DNA of 64,000 nucleotides from Aphelocoma coerulescens (taxonomy: Eukaryota > Chordata > Aves > Passeriformes > Corvidae): NCBI RefSeq assembly GCF_041296385.1, contig NC_091014.1:63434578-63498577 (forward strand), given 5' to 3'. The first letter of the stretch is position 1; every line of letters begins with the position of its first letter. The notes beneath the pieces were generated by a model, which saw only the letters and a list, made by a program, of their open reading frames with translations, did not search any database and was not told the origin of the DNA. The position numbers were made by a program, and so were the translations under genes. This document shows positions 10,101-21,300 of this stretch, piece by piece.

Positions 10101-12528
10101 AAATCAGCAACACTACAGCATTGGAAGGAAGCTACTACTGAAGAAAACACAAAGACTGCTGGAGCATTGGTAGAAATCTCACCCAACAGGAGCTGAAGAG
10201 TTGGACCACCTGCAGAGAACTCCGGGAATGTTCTGGGTTTGGCCAGAGGGGGGCAGGTATTTCTTTTGCTAATAAAATCTAGTAAGGAATATATAATATG
10301 TTTTGTGGTCCGAACCTGAATTTTCCATCCAGTCCAGAAGTTGACCCAAAGACTGGAGAGTTTTAAGCATTGGCTCAACACCAGAACAGCACAGCCTACT
10401 GACCTATGGAGAACTCTTAAAACTGGATTTCAGGTGCCTCTTTGTTGGTTAAGCCTAATGTTTTCTACAGGTTTTAGCATCATTCTCAGCTTTTTCATTG
10501 ATAGGAATCAACACTACAGTATTTGTGAGCCTTTGTAGCTTCTAGGCCTCGGGAGTGACATTGGAACTGGACTGTTCTGGTTTTGTGTGTTTACAGTTTG
10601 CATTAGAAAAGTATACTGATGGGACTAAGGGTCAGTTTGGTTTTTTTATCTTAGAAATCAATCCTTAGTGCTGCATCTCAGGAGAGGTGGAAAGAGATGG
10701 ACTTCAACAGAGCCAAGATTGAGCACAAAAGGTGGCAAGAGGAACAGAGGCAGCTGAAGAGGGAGCAGCGGCAGGAGGCAGAGGGCATCCGACGCCAGCT
10801 GCGCAGGGACAGCCAGAGGTGATGCTGGGAACTGACTGCTTTGTGTGCTAAATGTTGGAAGGTTGGTAACATCTGCTCCCTGCTGCTCTCCTTCAGTCCC
10901 TGCACATCCCATGTTGTGCTTATTCTGGACTTTGCAGAGGAGTCACAGTGGTTCCCTAACGTGAATAAAATTGGTGCTTGAGGTGTGCGGGAGTGGGTAC
11001 ACAGCATTATCTCCAAGGGCAAATTCCCTTTAATCCTCTTGTCAGACCAGAAGTGCTGACATCAGGCACCAGCCCATTTGGGGATTTTGCTACCTCTGTT
11101 TGGGACACAGGTTTAATCCTCCTAACCTAACAAAGAGTTCTGGAATATTAACTGAGCACGGATTGCCAGAATATCTGCTTTGTGTCTTACGCACTGTCTT
11201 TCTTTTTTTATTGCTCTTTCTTTATGAGAAATTTGAGAAATTTTGTTTTGGAAACAGGCAGCGATTGCGTCAGAGAACATTGCAAGAGCTGGAGAAACAG
11301 CTGGAGCACAAAGAGAGAGCTTTGCAGCACATGGCACTGCTCCAGGCTGCTGGGGCTGAGAGGAGCAGGAAGGAATCCTTCTTTCGAGAGGAGGAGGAGA
11401 GGAAGGCAAGGCAGAGACTTCAGTTCTTAAAGACAAAGCATTTGCAGAGAGAGGAGTTGCAAGCAGAAAGCAATGAAAGGAGCTGTGAACAAGAGAAAGA
11501 AAGGCTGGTAAGGGCAATTCCAGAAGTTATTTTCCTCTTCTGCCATGTTTCCAGCATTATTACTATCTGGAGTATTTGTCTTCCACCTGTTTTACATCCA
11601 ATATAACTATATCATTTAGAGATAAGAAAGGGTAACATTTTTTTGACATGTGTATAAAGATGAAAGGTGGAAAGTAAAATTCCCTATTTGTGCCATAAAA
11701 GGAGTCTTTCTGCATGCAAGGAATGAATTTCCATAGATTATATCCATTTTTGACTTCTACTAGTGAGAATCATAGTATTGTAGGATGATTTGGATTGTAT
11801 TCATCTAGTCTCAGCCCCCCTGCCATGGGCAGGGACACCTTCCACTAGAGCAGGCTGCTCAGAACCCCCTGTCCAACCTGCCAGGGATGGGGCATCCACA
11901 ACTTCTCTGAGCAAGCTGTGCCAGGGCCTTTCCACCCTCACAGGAAAGAATTTCTTCCTAATATCTAATCTAAACCTATTCTTTTTCAGTTGAAAGCTAT
12001 TCCCCCTTGTCCTATCACTCCATGCCCTTGTAAAAAGTCCCTCTCCAGCTCTATTGTAGTCCCTTTAGGCACTGGAAGGTGCTCTAAGGTCTCCCCAGAG
12101 TCTTCTCCAGGCTGAACAACCCCAGCTCTCTCAGCCTGTCTCCATAGCAGTGGTGCTCCAGCCCTCTGAGCATCTTCGTGATCCTCCTCTGGACTCACTC
12201 CAGCAGGTCCATGTCCTTTTTATGCTGGGGACCACAGAGATGAAAAGTGAGGATGAAATTTGGCATGAAGGCTGACTGTGCAGTTTTCAATGTCTTTATG
12301 TAGGACTTCCTAAGGAGCAGAATGCAGTCACGGCAGGAAGTGCTGGAACAAGAAGCCCAGGAGCAGGATAAAGAGCAAAACCAGCACCAGGCTGCCAAAG
12401 TGAGAGTGTTCCAGAGGAGAGACAGTTCTCGTCTGAAGATGGAAAAAGAAGGCCAGAAACTCCGTGCCCTCCAGCAGTACCTCAGGGAACAGAACCTTTT
12501 GCTGCTCCGGGCATCCCTGCTTGCCTAA
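3973..12528 (+). CDS. C11orf16-like protein, DUF4537 domain plus coiled coil
   Basis: The function is unknown. DUF4537 is a Tudor-like fold shared by C11orf16 and the VWA3 proteins, suggesting a binding role. Eight coding exons join in phase: 3973-4150, 5290-5518, 6063-6631, 7543-7684, 8825-9069, 10655-10818, 11258-11507 and 12304-12528 (stop TAA). The numbering below assumes the start at 3658. The DUF4537 region (about residues 60-190) contains [36 protein letters not shown] and [11 protein letters not shown], all close to human C11orf16 as I recall it. A CxxC-x4-CxxC cluster lies at residues 15-26 and a second Cys-rich patch at about 228-265. An acidic Glu/Lys stretch follows, then a [14 protein letters not shown] motif that also resembles the human protein. 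The last 210 residues are Gln/Glu/Arg/Lys-rich with few helix breakers, a long coiled coil. The protein is about 680 residues against about 467 in human (recalled). The true 5' end is unresolved. Confidence 0.85.
5290..5518 (+). CDS. C11orf16-like exon, core of DUF4537
   Basis: The acceptor is CTCTTGCAG and the donor GTACTG, leaving in phase 1. It encodes 76 codons with [18 protein letters not shown] and [13 protein letters not shown], the second Tudor-like repeat of the domain. Confidence 0.92.
6063..6631 (+). CDS. C11orf16-like exon, end of DUF4537, Cys patch and acidic linker
   Basis: The acceptor is ATGTACAG after a long T and C tract, and the donor is GTAAAA, leaving in phase 0. The open frame runs 189 codons: [11 protein letters not shown] (last DUF4537 strand), a patch with seven Cys within 38 residues, then a linker rich in Glu, Lys and Ser. 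Confidence 0.92.
7543..7684 (+). CDS. C11orf16-like exon with [14 protein letters not shown] motif
   Basis: The acceptor is TTATTTCTAG and the donor GTATTG, leaving in phase 1. The short motif [11 protein letters not shown] resembles a conserved stretch of human C11orf16, where I recall SAVNTD followed by LE. The rest is Glu-rich. Confidence 0.85.
7818..7865. repeat. Perfect 12-bp inverted repeat, 24-base loop
   Basis: ATAGCACCATTA at 7818-7829 pairs with TAATGGTGCTAT at 7854-7865. It lies in the intron after the 7543-7684 exon of the C11orf16-like gene. It may be a remnant of a small hairpin transposon or a chance structure. Confidence 0.7.
8825..9069 (+). CDS. C11orf16-like exon, Ser-rich linker
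   Basis: The acceptor is TTTGAAAG at 8824, weak in its last bases, and the donor is a strong GTGAGT. The phase-1 entry completes a Gly codon with the previous exon. It gives 81 codons rich in Ser, Gln and Leu without a recognised domain. Confidence 0.8.
10655..10818 (+). CDS. C11orf16-like exon, start of coiled coil
   Basis: The acceptor is TTATCTTAG and the donor GTGATG, leaving in phase 2. It encodes a highly charged helix rich in Arg, Gln and Glu, beginning [16 protein letters not shown]. Confidence 0.88.
11258..11507 (+). CDS. C11orf16-like exon, central coiled coil
   Basis: The acceptor is TTGGAAACAG and the donor GTAAGG, leaving in phase 0. It has 83 codons with heptad-like spacing of Leu among Glu, Lys, Gln and Arg and no Pro, so a continuous helix is likely. 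Confidence 0.9.
11765..12240 (-). repeat. CR1 LINE fragment, antisense, in the last intron of the C11orf16-like gene
   Basis: The plus strand reads the complement of a CR1 3' end. A degenerate AATCATAG tail at 11768 is followed by the familiar GCCATGGGCAGGGACACC, GGGATGGGGCATCCACAACT and AGGCTGAACAACCCCAGCTC blocks. It is about 475 bases of the 3' part of the element and ends about 60 bases before the last exon. It is diverged and has no intact reverse transcriptase frame. Confidence 0.9.
12304..12528 (+). CDS. C11orf16-like last exon, coiled-coil end and stop
   Basis: The acceptor TTTATGTAG lies about 60 bases beyond a CR1 fragment. It gives 74 codons rich in Gln, Glu, Lys and Arg, then TAA at 12526-12528. 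The helical character of the two previous exons continues to the end ([10 protein letters not shown]). Confidence 0.9.
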   Translation, partial: DFLRSRMQSRQEVLEQEAQEQDKEQNQHQAAKVRVFQRRDSSRLKMEKEGQKLRALQQYLREQNLLLLRASLLA

Positions 12529-14752
12529 GGAAGCTGCACAGTGGGTGAGCGAGGCCTGGAGCAGTCCACAGAGCTGCTCTGTGCTGTCAGGTGTGAGTCA
12601 GTGTGCCAGGGCAGAGTTGTGACAGGTGGCATTAGGATTCCTGGAGAGGTCTTTAATCTCCCTTTCACCGCAGCCAGAGTGCACTTCCAGTGCTCTGTCC
12701 TTTACCTGCCTTCCTTTCTGGGGTCACTGGCTTTCCCCTCCCCTGAGAGGGAGCAGCAGGGCACATCTAGAGGTACTTTTCTGCATTAGAAAGGAGGGGT
12801 TTTCTAGTGCATCACAGTGTGGTGAGTGGAGGTGCCAGAGAGGAGGAGGAGGAGGTTGTACTGGTCGCATCCTGAAGTGCTCTCTCTTCCTCACGTCATC
12901 TAAGGTACAAAATACAGTGGTTGTGTTTCAGGGAATGCTCTAATCAGCTCTGGGTAACCAGAAATTTCAGATGGGTATTTAGGAAAGGAAAATGGACATA
13001 GCACAATTTATTTGCTGAAACAGTCAGAGCTATATGGAAATACCTTTATTTTACACAGAATTATGCTAAGGTAAATGCAATTTATGTGATACCTTGTTTC
13101 AAGTAATGCCTAGAACCAAACTGGATACAGAATTTAAATTCTGCCCGACATTCTGTGTACACTTAGAAACATGATACACATTTTCTGGCACATTTTAAAA
13201 ATTTATGCCTCTTACAAGAATACAGCACCAGTGATAATGGCAGTTTCTTTAAAAAAAAAGAAAAAAGTAAAATTAAGAAAACTTGTAAAAGGGAGCTCGT
13301 TTGAAATCCTGCCAAATCTTCTGAATGGCCAGCAGTTTCCTAGCAGTGTCAGACTGCCTTCCTCCAGGGATAATGGAGAGGCTGTGCCTTCATCTTTTCC
13401 CTAAAAAGACAAAGTTAAGTCTCTCATCCAGATGTTTACAAACTACTCTGAGGCTTTAATAGCTAAAATGGGTATTTTTAAACTTTAGGATCCATAATGT
13501 GCATGAGCCATCCTCAGATTTTTGCTTAAAGGAAAGATGAACCTAAATATAAGGTGAAGGCTTTAACAAACAAAATGTCAAAGTCTGAAAAAAATATAAC
13601 TTGCATCAGATTATGGAAACTACATGTGAGGCACAGTTTTGCATTTTAGACATGAAATCCCATTATTTGGAACAGTTTCCACTGTCTAGAAAAGTTGGCT
13701 GGAATTTGCTCAGCAAGAACACAGATAGTTGTGCCCCAGACCTGGCACGCACCCTACTGAGGGAATGTGGGTGCTGGTGGCACATGGAGATTTTCTTTAG
13801 GGTAATGTTTGGGGGTTTGCTTGCTTCTCTTCTTGTTTGAGTTCTTTTTCATAAAATCCTGTGCTAGTTGGGACAATGCCTGCTTATGACTCTAACTAGA
13901 CTTAAAGAAATAAGCCTAAAACTTAAAAGGTGTTAAACTCTACTCCTGCTTTTATCCTTATGCACTTGGAAATGGAATATGCAGTGATTAAAGGAAAGTA
14001 TATGAAATATACTGAGCTGAATCTAAACTTATTTTTCAGACTTCATTTATGTGCTATTAATCATTACTTTATAATCACCATTAAACAGCAGATTGTCTGC
14101 TTATGTACTTTCTCTTCATTGCTTAACCACCTGAGAACAGACCACTGCAGAGACCCTGCTCTACTGCTATTTCACACAGGGTAGATCTGGGAATATATTT
14201 AGTACCACACTATTTCCAATCATTCATGGACTCTACTTCTCACTATTAAAATGCAGCCATAAAATAAATTTAATACTGCTATTAAAATAACTGACTGTAA
14301 ATGCCACGTATAATCCAGTTCTTCTGCTGGCTTTGATTTTAAACATTTGCAATGTGGTTTTGATCCAGTAGGAAAACGCTTGGACTGTGGTTTGAAAACG
14401 CTGGAAAAAAACCCTAAGTATCTGCATATCAGTTAAGGTTTTGAACAGAGTGAAACCAGGGGAGCACCAAGGAGGGTAGTAGAGAAAATCACACGGTGGG
14501 GGGTGGAAAAAACCTCTTAAATTTCAGAAACAGAAAAATTAAGACCAGGACAAATATTGCCAGAATTTGTTTTTTATTATGGAATTAGGTTTCTCTGCCT
14601 AGGTAGATATTTTATTATGCTGTTTATAATTCAAACTCCTATCATAGTGTACTAGAGTACAGAAGTTTGAACAAAAATTGAAATAGTCTGTTTTTGTCAT
14701 CCAGAATGACTAAGAACAGACCACTACATGCAGGATGTTAGGACACTTCTAC

Positions 14753-14758
14753 AATAAA
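14753..14758 (+). terminator. Candidate poly(A) signal for the C11orf16-like gene, in a hairpin loop
   Basis: AATAAA lies in the loop of a perfect 8-bp inverted repeat (ACTTCTAC at 14745-14752, GTAGAAGT at 14760-14767). Its use would mean a 3' UTR of about 2.2 kb. The AATAAA at 14263-14268 is an alternative. Confidence 0.35.
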
Positions 14759-14790
14759 AGTAGAAGTTAGAAGTACAAAAGACAAACAGG

Positions 14791-14796
14791 TTTATT
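14791..14796 (-). terminator. ADCK2: Probable ADCK2 polyadenylation signal
   Basis: The plus-strand TTTATT reads AATAAA on the minus strand, about 425 bases beyond the ADCK2 stop. A GU-rich stretch (CTGTTTGTCTTTTGT) follows directly, as a downstream element would. Confidence 0.55.
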
Positions 14797-15219
14797 GGCT
14801 TTTTTCAGCCAGAATGTGTTCCTTAGGTGGTGCTAGAACATCATTTCTCAGACCACAGTGACAGATAAGTCAGTAAATTAAATATTTAACCTGATATATT
14901 TTAAAACAGACTTGATCGATGAACATCTTTTTGAAGATGTTTTTTAAAAACTACCAGAGCACATTATCTCTTAGAACTGTGCAGTGAGTGGGAAATGTCC
15001 AGTTGTGCAAATTCTTCCTGCTTTCTGGAATAGACCTTTCATGGATCATCCCATGGCTGGTGCTTGGCTGAAATGACTGAAGGCAGCATTAGTGGAGAGC
15101 AGCCACTACACAGCATCGCCCTGGGGTACACGTGACGTCTCCCCTTCAGCTTCGCTCTGTGTCAGCTCACAGGCAGCACAGGTCATCCCCCACAGGGAGA
15201 GGGCAGCAGTGACAAGAGT

Positions 15220-15363
15220 CTATTTGAGGGCAGAAGCTGCAGTTTTGATGAGCAGTGGCTTAGCTGCTTCCAGGATGTCCAGTTCAGGGTCCAGTGAACG
15301 TCCTAGTCCTTCCAGAACCATGATGGCAAAGATGATGGAAGCAAAATTGCTCTCGAGCTTCAC
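15220..15363 (-). CDS. ADCK2: ADCK2 exon 8 and stop
   Basis: Residues 580-626, VKLESNFASIIFAIMVLEG to the stop TAG at 15222-15220, with acceptor GTTCTAG. The conserved LEGLGRSLDPELDILEAA block is intact. Confidence 0.97.
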   Translation of the reverse strand: MKLESNFASIIFAIMVLEGLGRSLDPELDILEAAKPLLIKTAASALK

Positions 15364-18300
15364 CTAGAACCACAATAGACTGAATGGACTCAATGGACCT
15401 TCTTTTCTTCTGTACCCCTTCAACCAAGGTACCAGCTCTGCCTAAGCTGAGAGGGAAGGGAAGAGGCTGGGGAGAGCATTTGCACACCTGAAACTATAAT
15501 GTAACTCCACCAGTTGGACTCTGCAGCCCTGTGGCTGACAACCTTCTCACCTCTAGGTCTCTTGATTTCCAAAGTTGTTTGCAACTGTGGAAACTTGTCC
15601 CCCAAGTAATCAGTTTTAAGGAGGTATCTATAGTCTAAGGGACTATAAAAAAGATAGGAAAAACTACGTGTTACAAAAATACTCCTTTTGGTAAACAATA
15701 TCAACCATTAAATGAAGTATTGAGACAAAAAAAAAAAAACCAACAAAACAGAAATTTGGCTTGGCAGAATGTGTATAAGACCTGAGAAACACCATGCCTG
15801 CAACACCTGGATGCACTCCTGCAGTTCCTCTCCTAGCAGTTTGTTTCAGAAGTCAGTCCCCCTCGTTAGCCTGTCATGTTCCCAGCAGTTCTCCCTCCTG
15901 AGATGAACTTGCAGCTATTAAAGGCAGACAGTGACAGGAGCTCACCTTATGGGTCATCAATAGTTTGAAGACACTTGAGAGGAGATTTCCCACCTGAAGC
16001 TGGAATACACAAGGAGAATTCAACGGCTGATCAAAAAACCCTTTTGTTTCAGTTTTCAGTGCCACGTTGCACTGAATTGCAGGTAGGTGAGGATGTGACA
16101 TTGTGCACTTGCCTTTCCCAAGGCAATGGTGTTCCCCCGGAACTTGGTCACAAGTTCTGCCATCTCAGCCTTGAACTGCTCGATGTCCTGGCACTGGTTG
16201 GCACGGGCGTGGTGGAGGATCAGCTCTGCCACCCTCTCCCCCTGAGAAACAAGTTGAAAAGCACAATCAGAACTTGCTCACTGGTGACTTGCAATCAGAT
16301 GCTTGCAGTTCTTGCTTTTAGTAGCTGAGAAGTGCCTCTGGCAGCACAGCATGGGCCTGGATACAGGGTTTAGCATGGACTCCTTGGCATGCTTCAGCAG
16401 ACCAAGACAAAATGTGTCCCTCTTGAGGTCTGTTAGTGAGCCCCTCACCCTGCAGCTGAGAGACAGCAACAGGCAAGTAGGAGCACAATGCTTGTTCTCA
16501 GAATGAGCAGGAGACACCAGCACTGGGTTCTCTAGTCCATCTGATAGTGTGTTTCAAGTGGGCAGGAGGATAAAGCAGTTCCCCTTACATGGAGGAACCT
16601 AGCAGAGGTCAGACCCCCCCTACACACACACCTGTTTTGCTTCCTCTCCTCTACAGATACTGACACAATGGAGGAGGGCATTATGGGCCTTCCAGCAGCA
16701 AGGCTGCAGAGGGGAACACGTGTGGCAGATCAAGATATTACCCCACTCCCTCCTCTTCTCTAGCAAAACCCGACAGATTCTGCAACAGTGGCTCCCAGGC
16801 ACTCATAACTTGCAGCAGAAGCACTGCTAACCAGGAAGTGCCAGCCAATGCTTCCCATTTAGCACCTTCTAGTTCCTGGGGCCCTGAAATTGCTCTACTC
16901 TGGTGGCCTCCCTGCTGTAGCTGAACATCTTATCCCTCTGTTTGGGAATAAGATGCTAGCAAGCCTTCTTGCCCCTCTTAGCACTTGAAGGGGAAATGGA
17001 GAGAAAACTCTCACTCTGGCTGTCAGATTTCCCAGCCCCATGCCCGAGGGGCCTCACCTGGCCCTGGACCACGGCTGTGAACACGGCACGGAAGTTCTGC
17101 ATGTCGGCGCTCTGCAGCTCGGCCACGATCCCAGCATCCAGCAGCACCAGGCGCAGCTGCCGCGGGGGCGGCCGCACTTCCAGCACCAGGGTGTCACACA
17201 GGTCCACCACGGCCACCTGCTCTGGGCGGGGGCTGCCCGGCCGGGCCGTGCCTTGAACCAGGATGTTCCCAGGGTGCAGGTCAGCATGGACAAAGTTGTC
17301 AACAAAGATCTGGAGGACAGGTAAGTCTGAGAGCAGCTCGTTCCAAGCAAACCTGCCCATACCAAAGCCCCCAGGCAAACGGCAGAGACTTGTTTGTGGT
17401 CTGTTCTCTGTCATTACCAATGATGGGGCATCACCCTTGGCAGCACCACAGCAGGTGGATTCTGCTGGAGGCCAGCTCTGGTGACAGGGCTGGTACTCGG
17501 GGAGTCAGCAGAGCTGCGTGAAGCAATCCAGTGTGTTTGCTAGAGGTCAGTAGGACAGCCAGGACTCCCAGCAGGGAATGACACTGCCCTTTGGCAATTA
17601 GCCCTAAATTAGGGTACACTGGTGGGCCTTAGCAAAGAGTAATGCAGTAAGAATAGGCCATTTGCCATTCAGTGGCAAAGGTTATAGTGAATGGTTAAGT
17701 TTGCCCAGTGCAGGACACCAACCTACATTACAACTGTATTGAAAAGTAAGGAAAACAAGAGAAGAGGAAATAAATCTATGTAGCTCTCCTCTGACTCTGT
17801 TAGCACTTGGCACCAAAAAGGAGTGGCAAGAGGACAAGAACAAAACAGTACTTCCCCCCCCAACCCTCCTGGCAACCTGGGACTGCAGGACTTCTTGCCC
17901 CAAGGAGTTTCTTTGTATTTCATTGATTTCTCCTATGAATTTGTTCAACTGCCATGTAAAAAATTAGAGCTGTGTGAAAAAAAAAAATTTTGGTGTTCTC
18001 TGAAAAGTATTACTTCTGCTAATTTTATGTCCTCCTCATGGAGAAACTGTACACAATAGATCCATATTCATTCTCGTGCACTCATGACTATAATCTCTGT
18101 CATAAGCTACTCATCTTTCTGCTTTCCAGAGTTAAGAGTCCAAATTATTTCACCATTCTGGTATGGAAGCCATTCCACATGAGTAATCATCCTATCTGCC
18201 TTCCTCTGCACCTCTTCTAGTTCTACTACAGCCCTTGAAATGGAGGGTCCTGGACAGCGAGGGACTAGAACTGCAGAGTACTCAAGAAGAAGTATTTGTT

Positions 18301-21300
18301 TTACTTCCAGACATAATGTCATTTCTTTGTTCTTTAATTCTTTCCTACTCCTAAAATTTGAAACCAATCTTAGCATAAAACTATTCTAGTCCCAGCATTG
18401 CTTTTCTGAGTGGTAAAAGCTATTTCAGAACCTGTCATACTACATGGAGCCAGAACTGGAGGCTCACTGCTGCCCTAGCACAATGCTGCAGTTAGCAGCA
18501 GCATTTCATCTGACACACACTGCCCACTCACTCGGTATTGTCAGGAGCTTTTGCAACTCTTCCCTGCTGGTTCTCCTGGCTCCTCACAAGAGACTTGCAC
18601 CACACTCTTAACACTCCTTTCTAGATCATTTGGGATTATTTCAGATACAGAGGAACTAGATAGCCAGAAGCTGAATCAGCCAGGTTTGTTTTCTTTACTC
18701 CAGAATTAGTTATCCCTTACAAAAATGCAGTTTTAGAGGAGTTGATAAATGAAGAAACCAGCTCACTGATTTCCCTCTGAGTCACATCCACGATCTCTGC
18801 AGAGCACGTGACATTTGCTAATAATGTTGCACTTTATTAGTGCAAGGTACTTGGGCAATATGTGAATATTCATTGAATGGATTCGTGGGTGTCCTAAGCA
18901 AAGGCTGATCAAGGTGCACAGGTCAGTCCTACTGTGTGCAGGCAGACAGTAGTGACAGAGCCCTGTGTCAGAGCCTGAGCAGGGGTGTATCCAGCACAAG
19001 CTTTACACAGACCAGGTACAGGTAGGAAGCAAACGGGTTCTCTCTTCAGCCCCATTGTCTTATCCAAACTGAATAGCTTCTGCAGGAAAACAACCTTCAC
19101 TTGCAGCCCCAGCCAAGTGCCTACCATCTTTAGCAGCATGTCCATGCCCATCTTGGCCAGTCTCTGCCGCAGCTCTGTGCCAATCTCCACGTGCAGGTAG
19201 CGCGAAATGGGCTCACTCTCCTGAAACAGAGACAGAGCTGGGGTCAAACACCCCCTGCATCCCACCTTCAAACACACCTTTACCTGGGTGCCAAGAGTTC
19301 AGGGAACGGGATAACAGTACCCTACAAAGGACTGGCCAGCGAGAGGCTGTACCTAGTGTGATGGAGAATGTGAGAGAACCAAGGGTTTGTTCCTTGGAAA
19401 GACAGACAATATTCCAGGGCCAGAAACACCCTTGTCAGGATGACATGCAGGAAAACTAAGCCTGAGAGTAGCTTTGGTCTGTGACTCAAACCCACAAGGG
19501 AAGTGAGGCAAGAATCACAAAGTGTCAGATTGCTGAGCTCCTTGCTTTGACCCACCACAGAGGAGAGGTGAAGCGTGGTGTTGGTTTGCAAAGTACAGGC
19601 AAGGTGGCTGGACACACTGATGGTCTGCTTGGCTTCAGGCCAAGTGTTCACTTCTATATGGAATTGTCTGCTACCTGTCTTCCGGGATCCACTGCTTGCA
19701 AACAAAAAGAGCGGAATAGACACTAAGGACATAAATCTCCTTAAGAAGATAAAAAAGCATCCTTCTGCCTCCAATCCCTCCTTCTCAAAAAACCACTTCC
19801 TTGCCATGCTTTCCTTGGGGCCTTCTCACTCCAACCATTGCTCCCAGACCCTGCAATTCTTACCTCAAATGTTTCCACTAGAACATCTGCCGTTACCAAG
19901 GGCCAAAGGGGAGTTGGAAACTTCACAAAATCGACATCTAGGAAATTTTGTCGGAAGCGCTCCAGATTTCTGGCTTCGTAGCGTAAGTCAATCTCAAGGG
20001 AGAAATAGAAAAGCAGGTTGGAAATTAGATCAACTAGGATCTTCAGGATCCTGTGTGAGGTGCAATACTCAATACCAACAGAACTAGTCAGAAAGCCAGA
20101 ATGGAAACAAAATAAGAGTGGTGCTTCTTACAAGCTTATAGCTTCCCTGATGGAAGAGGAGCAGACTGGGTAATGGATGCTCCACAACCCAACACCTTTG
20201 AAATAGGGGGGCCTTACTAGAGGCATGGTGTCTCAAAATAGACCAGGAACACATTATATTCAAGGATACAACAAGATCCTGAACTGAATCCTATCCTGAA
20301 CTGAAGCCTGCTGTCGAAATAGCTGGGCAGGTAGACAAAGAAACTGCAGCCCCAGCCTCACTTGACAGAGAGGCAGCCATAGAAGGAAGAAATTTAATGT
20401 AACACGTACAAAATAATCCACTATGCCAAGTCCAGGCCCTGGTTCTTCAGCGATTCAGTGTCTTGACACAAGGGCATCTCTCCTACTGTCGGCTGCTGCT
20501 CAAGGAGGAAGGATAACCTTGCCTCACCTCCCTTGTCTGGCACTGGGGGATATCCCAGGAATACTTCCTGTTCACTCAAAGCAAAAAAGCTACAATGTTC
20601 TTCTAATCCTCAGTGTTCTGCACATCCACCCAAGCTCTGCCGAACTGGTACAAATGACCTCAAGTCACATCTGACCCCAATCAACAGTTCCCATCATGGA
20701 TTTACTGTGTAGAGGTTTTGCAATTGTAGAAAATAATTAAGACTTCCAAAAGCTTGTTACAGACTTCAGACTCTGCAATCTAGACACAAAAATGAAATTA
20801 GCAGATAATGGCTCATTTTATAGAAATGCAAGCCTAATTAAGCCTGCAGTAAGATCTTTGTCAGTTTGATAGCCGCAATGTCTCACGACTGTGTCTTTTT
20901 AGAAGACATTAGCAAATCAGGATGTTTTCAGATCTGTTTGCAAAATTTTAATGACAGTGGGAGTCTGATAATACAAAATAGAATGTGTTATTAACTTATG
21001 TAAAAACATAGTATTTATGCCTCTATAGATATGTATCAGTGCTAACAAACATGACTAGTGAGTACAGATTGCAAACATATATGTAGAATTATAGAAAAAA
21101 ATCCACATGCCTGACCACTTGCTTGGACAGATTATTTTCCTAAGGACATGTGCTCACCTTTCACAATGCTGCAAGAAGGACTGTGTCTATGGCTAGCTAG
21201 CTGTTCAGGCTGTCCACTAGAAAACACATTCAAAGTCTAAAAATTATTTTCAAAGTCTAAAAAATATTTTTAGATCTAATAAAAACTGCTTTTTCATTGC

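Larger units (their letters stand above)
12529..15219. other. Convergent 3' region between the C11orf16-like gene and ADCK2
   Basis: No coding exon is seen. It should hold both 3' UTRs. Plus-strand AATAAA hexamers lie at 14263-14268 and 14753-14758 and a minus-strand one at 14796-14791. An A-rich run lies at 13251-13268. The rest is AT-rich single-copy sequence without a repeat I recognise. Confidence 0.55.

Noticed and set aside
12195..12398. Minus-strand frame over the last exon of the C11orf16-like gene
   Set aside because: It is antisense to a phase-consistent coding exon and partly CR1-derived.
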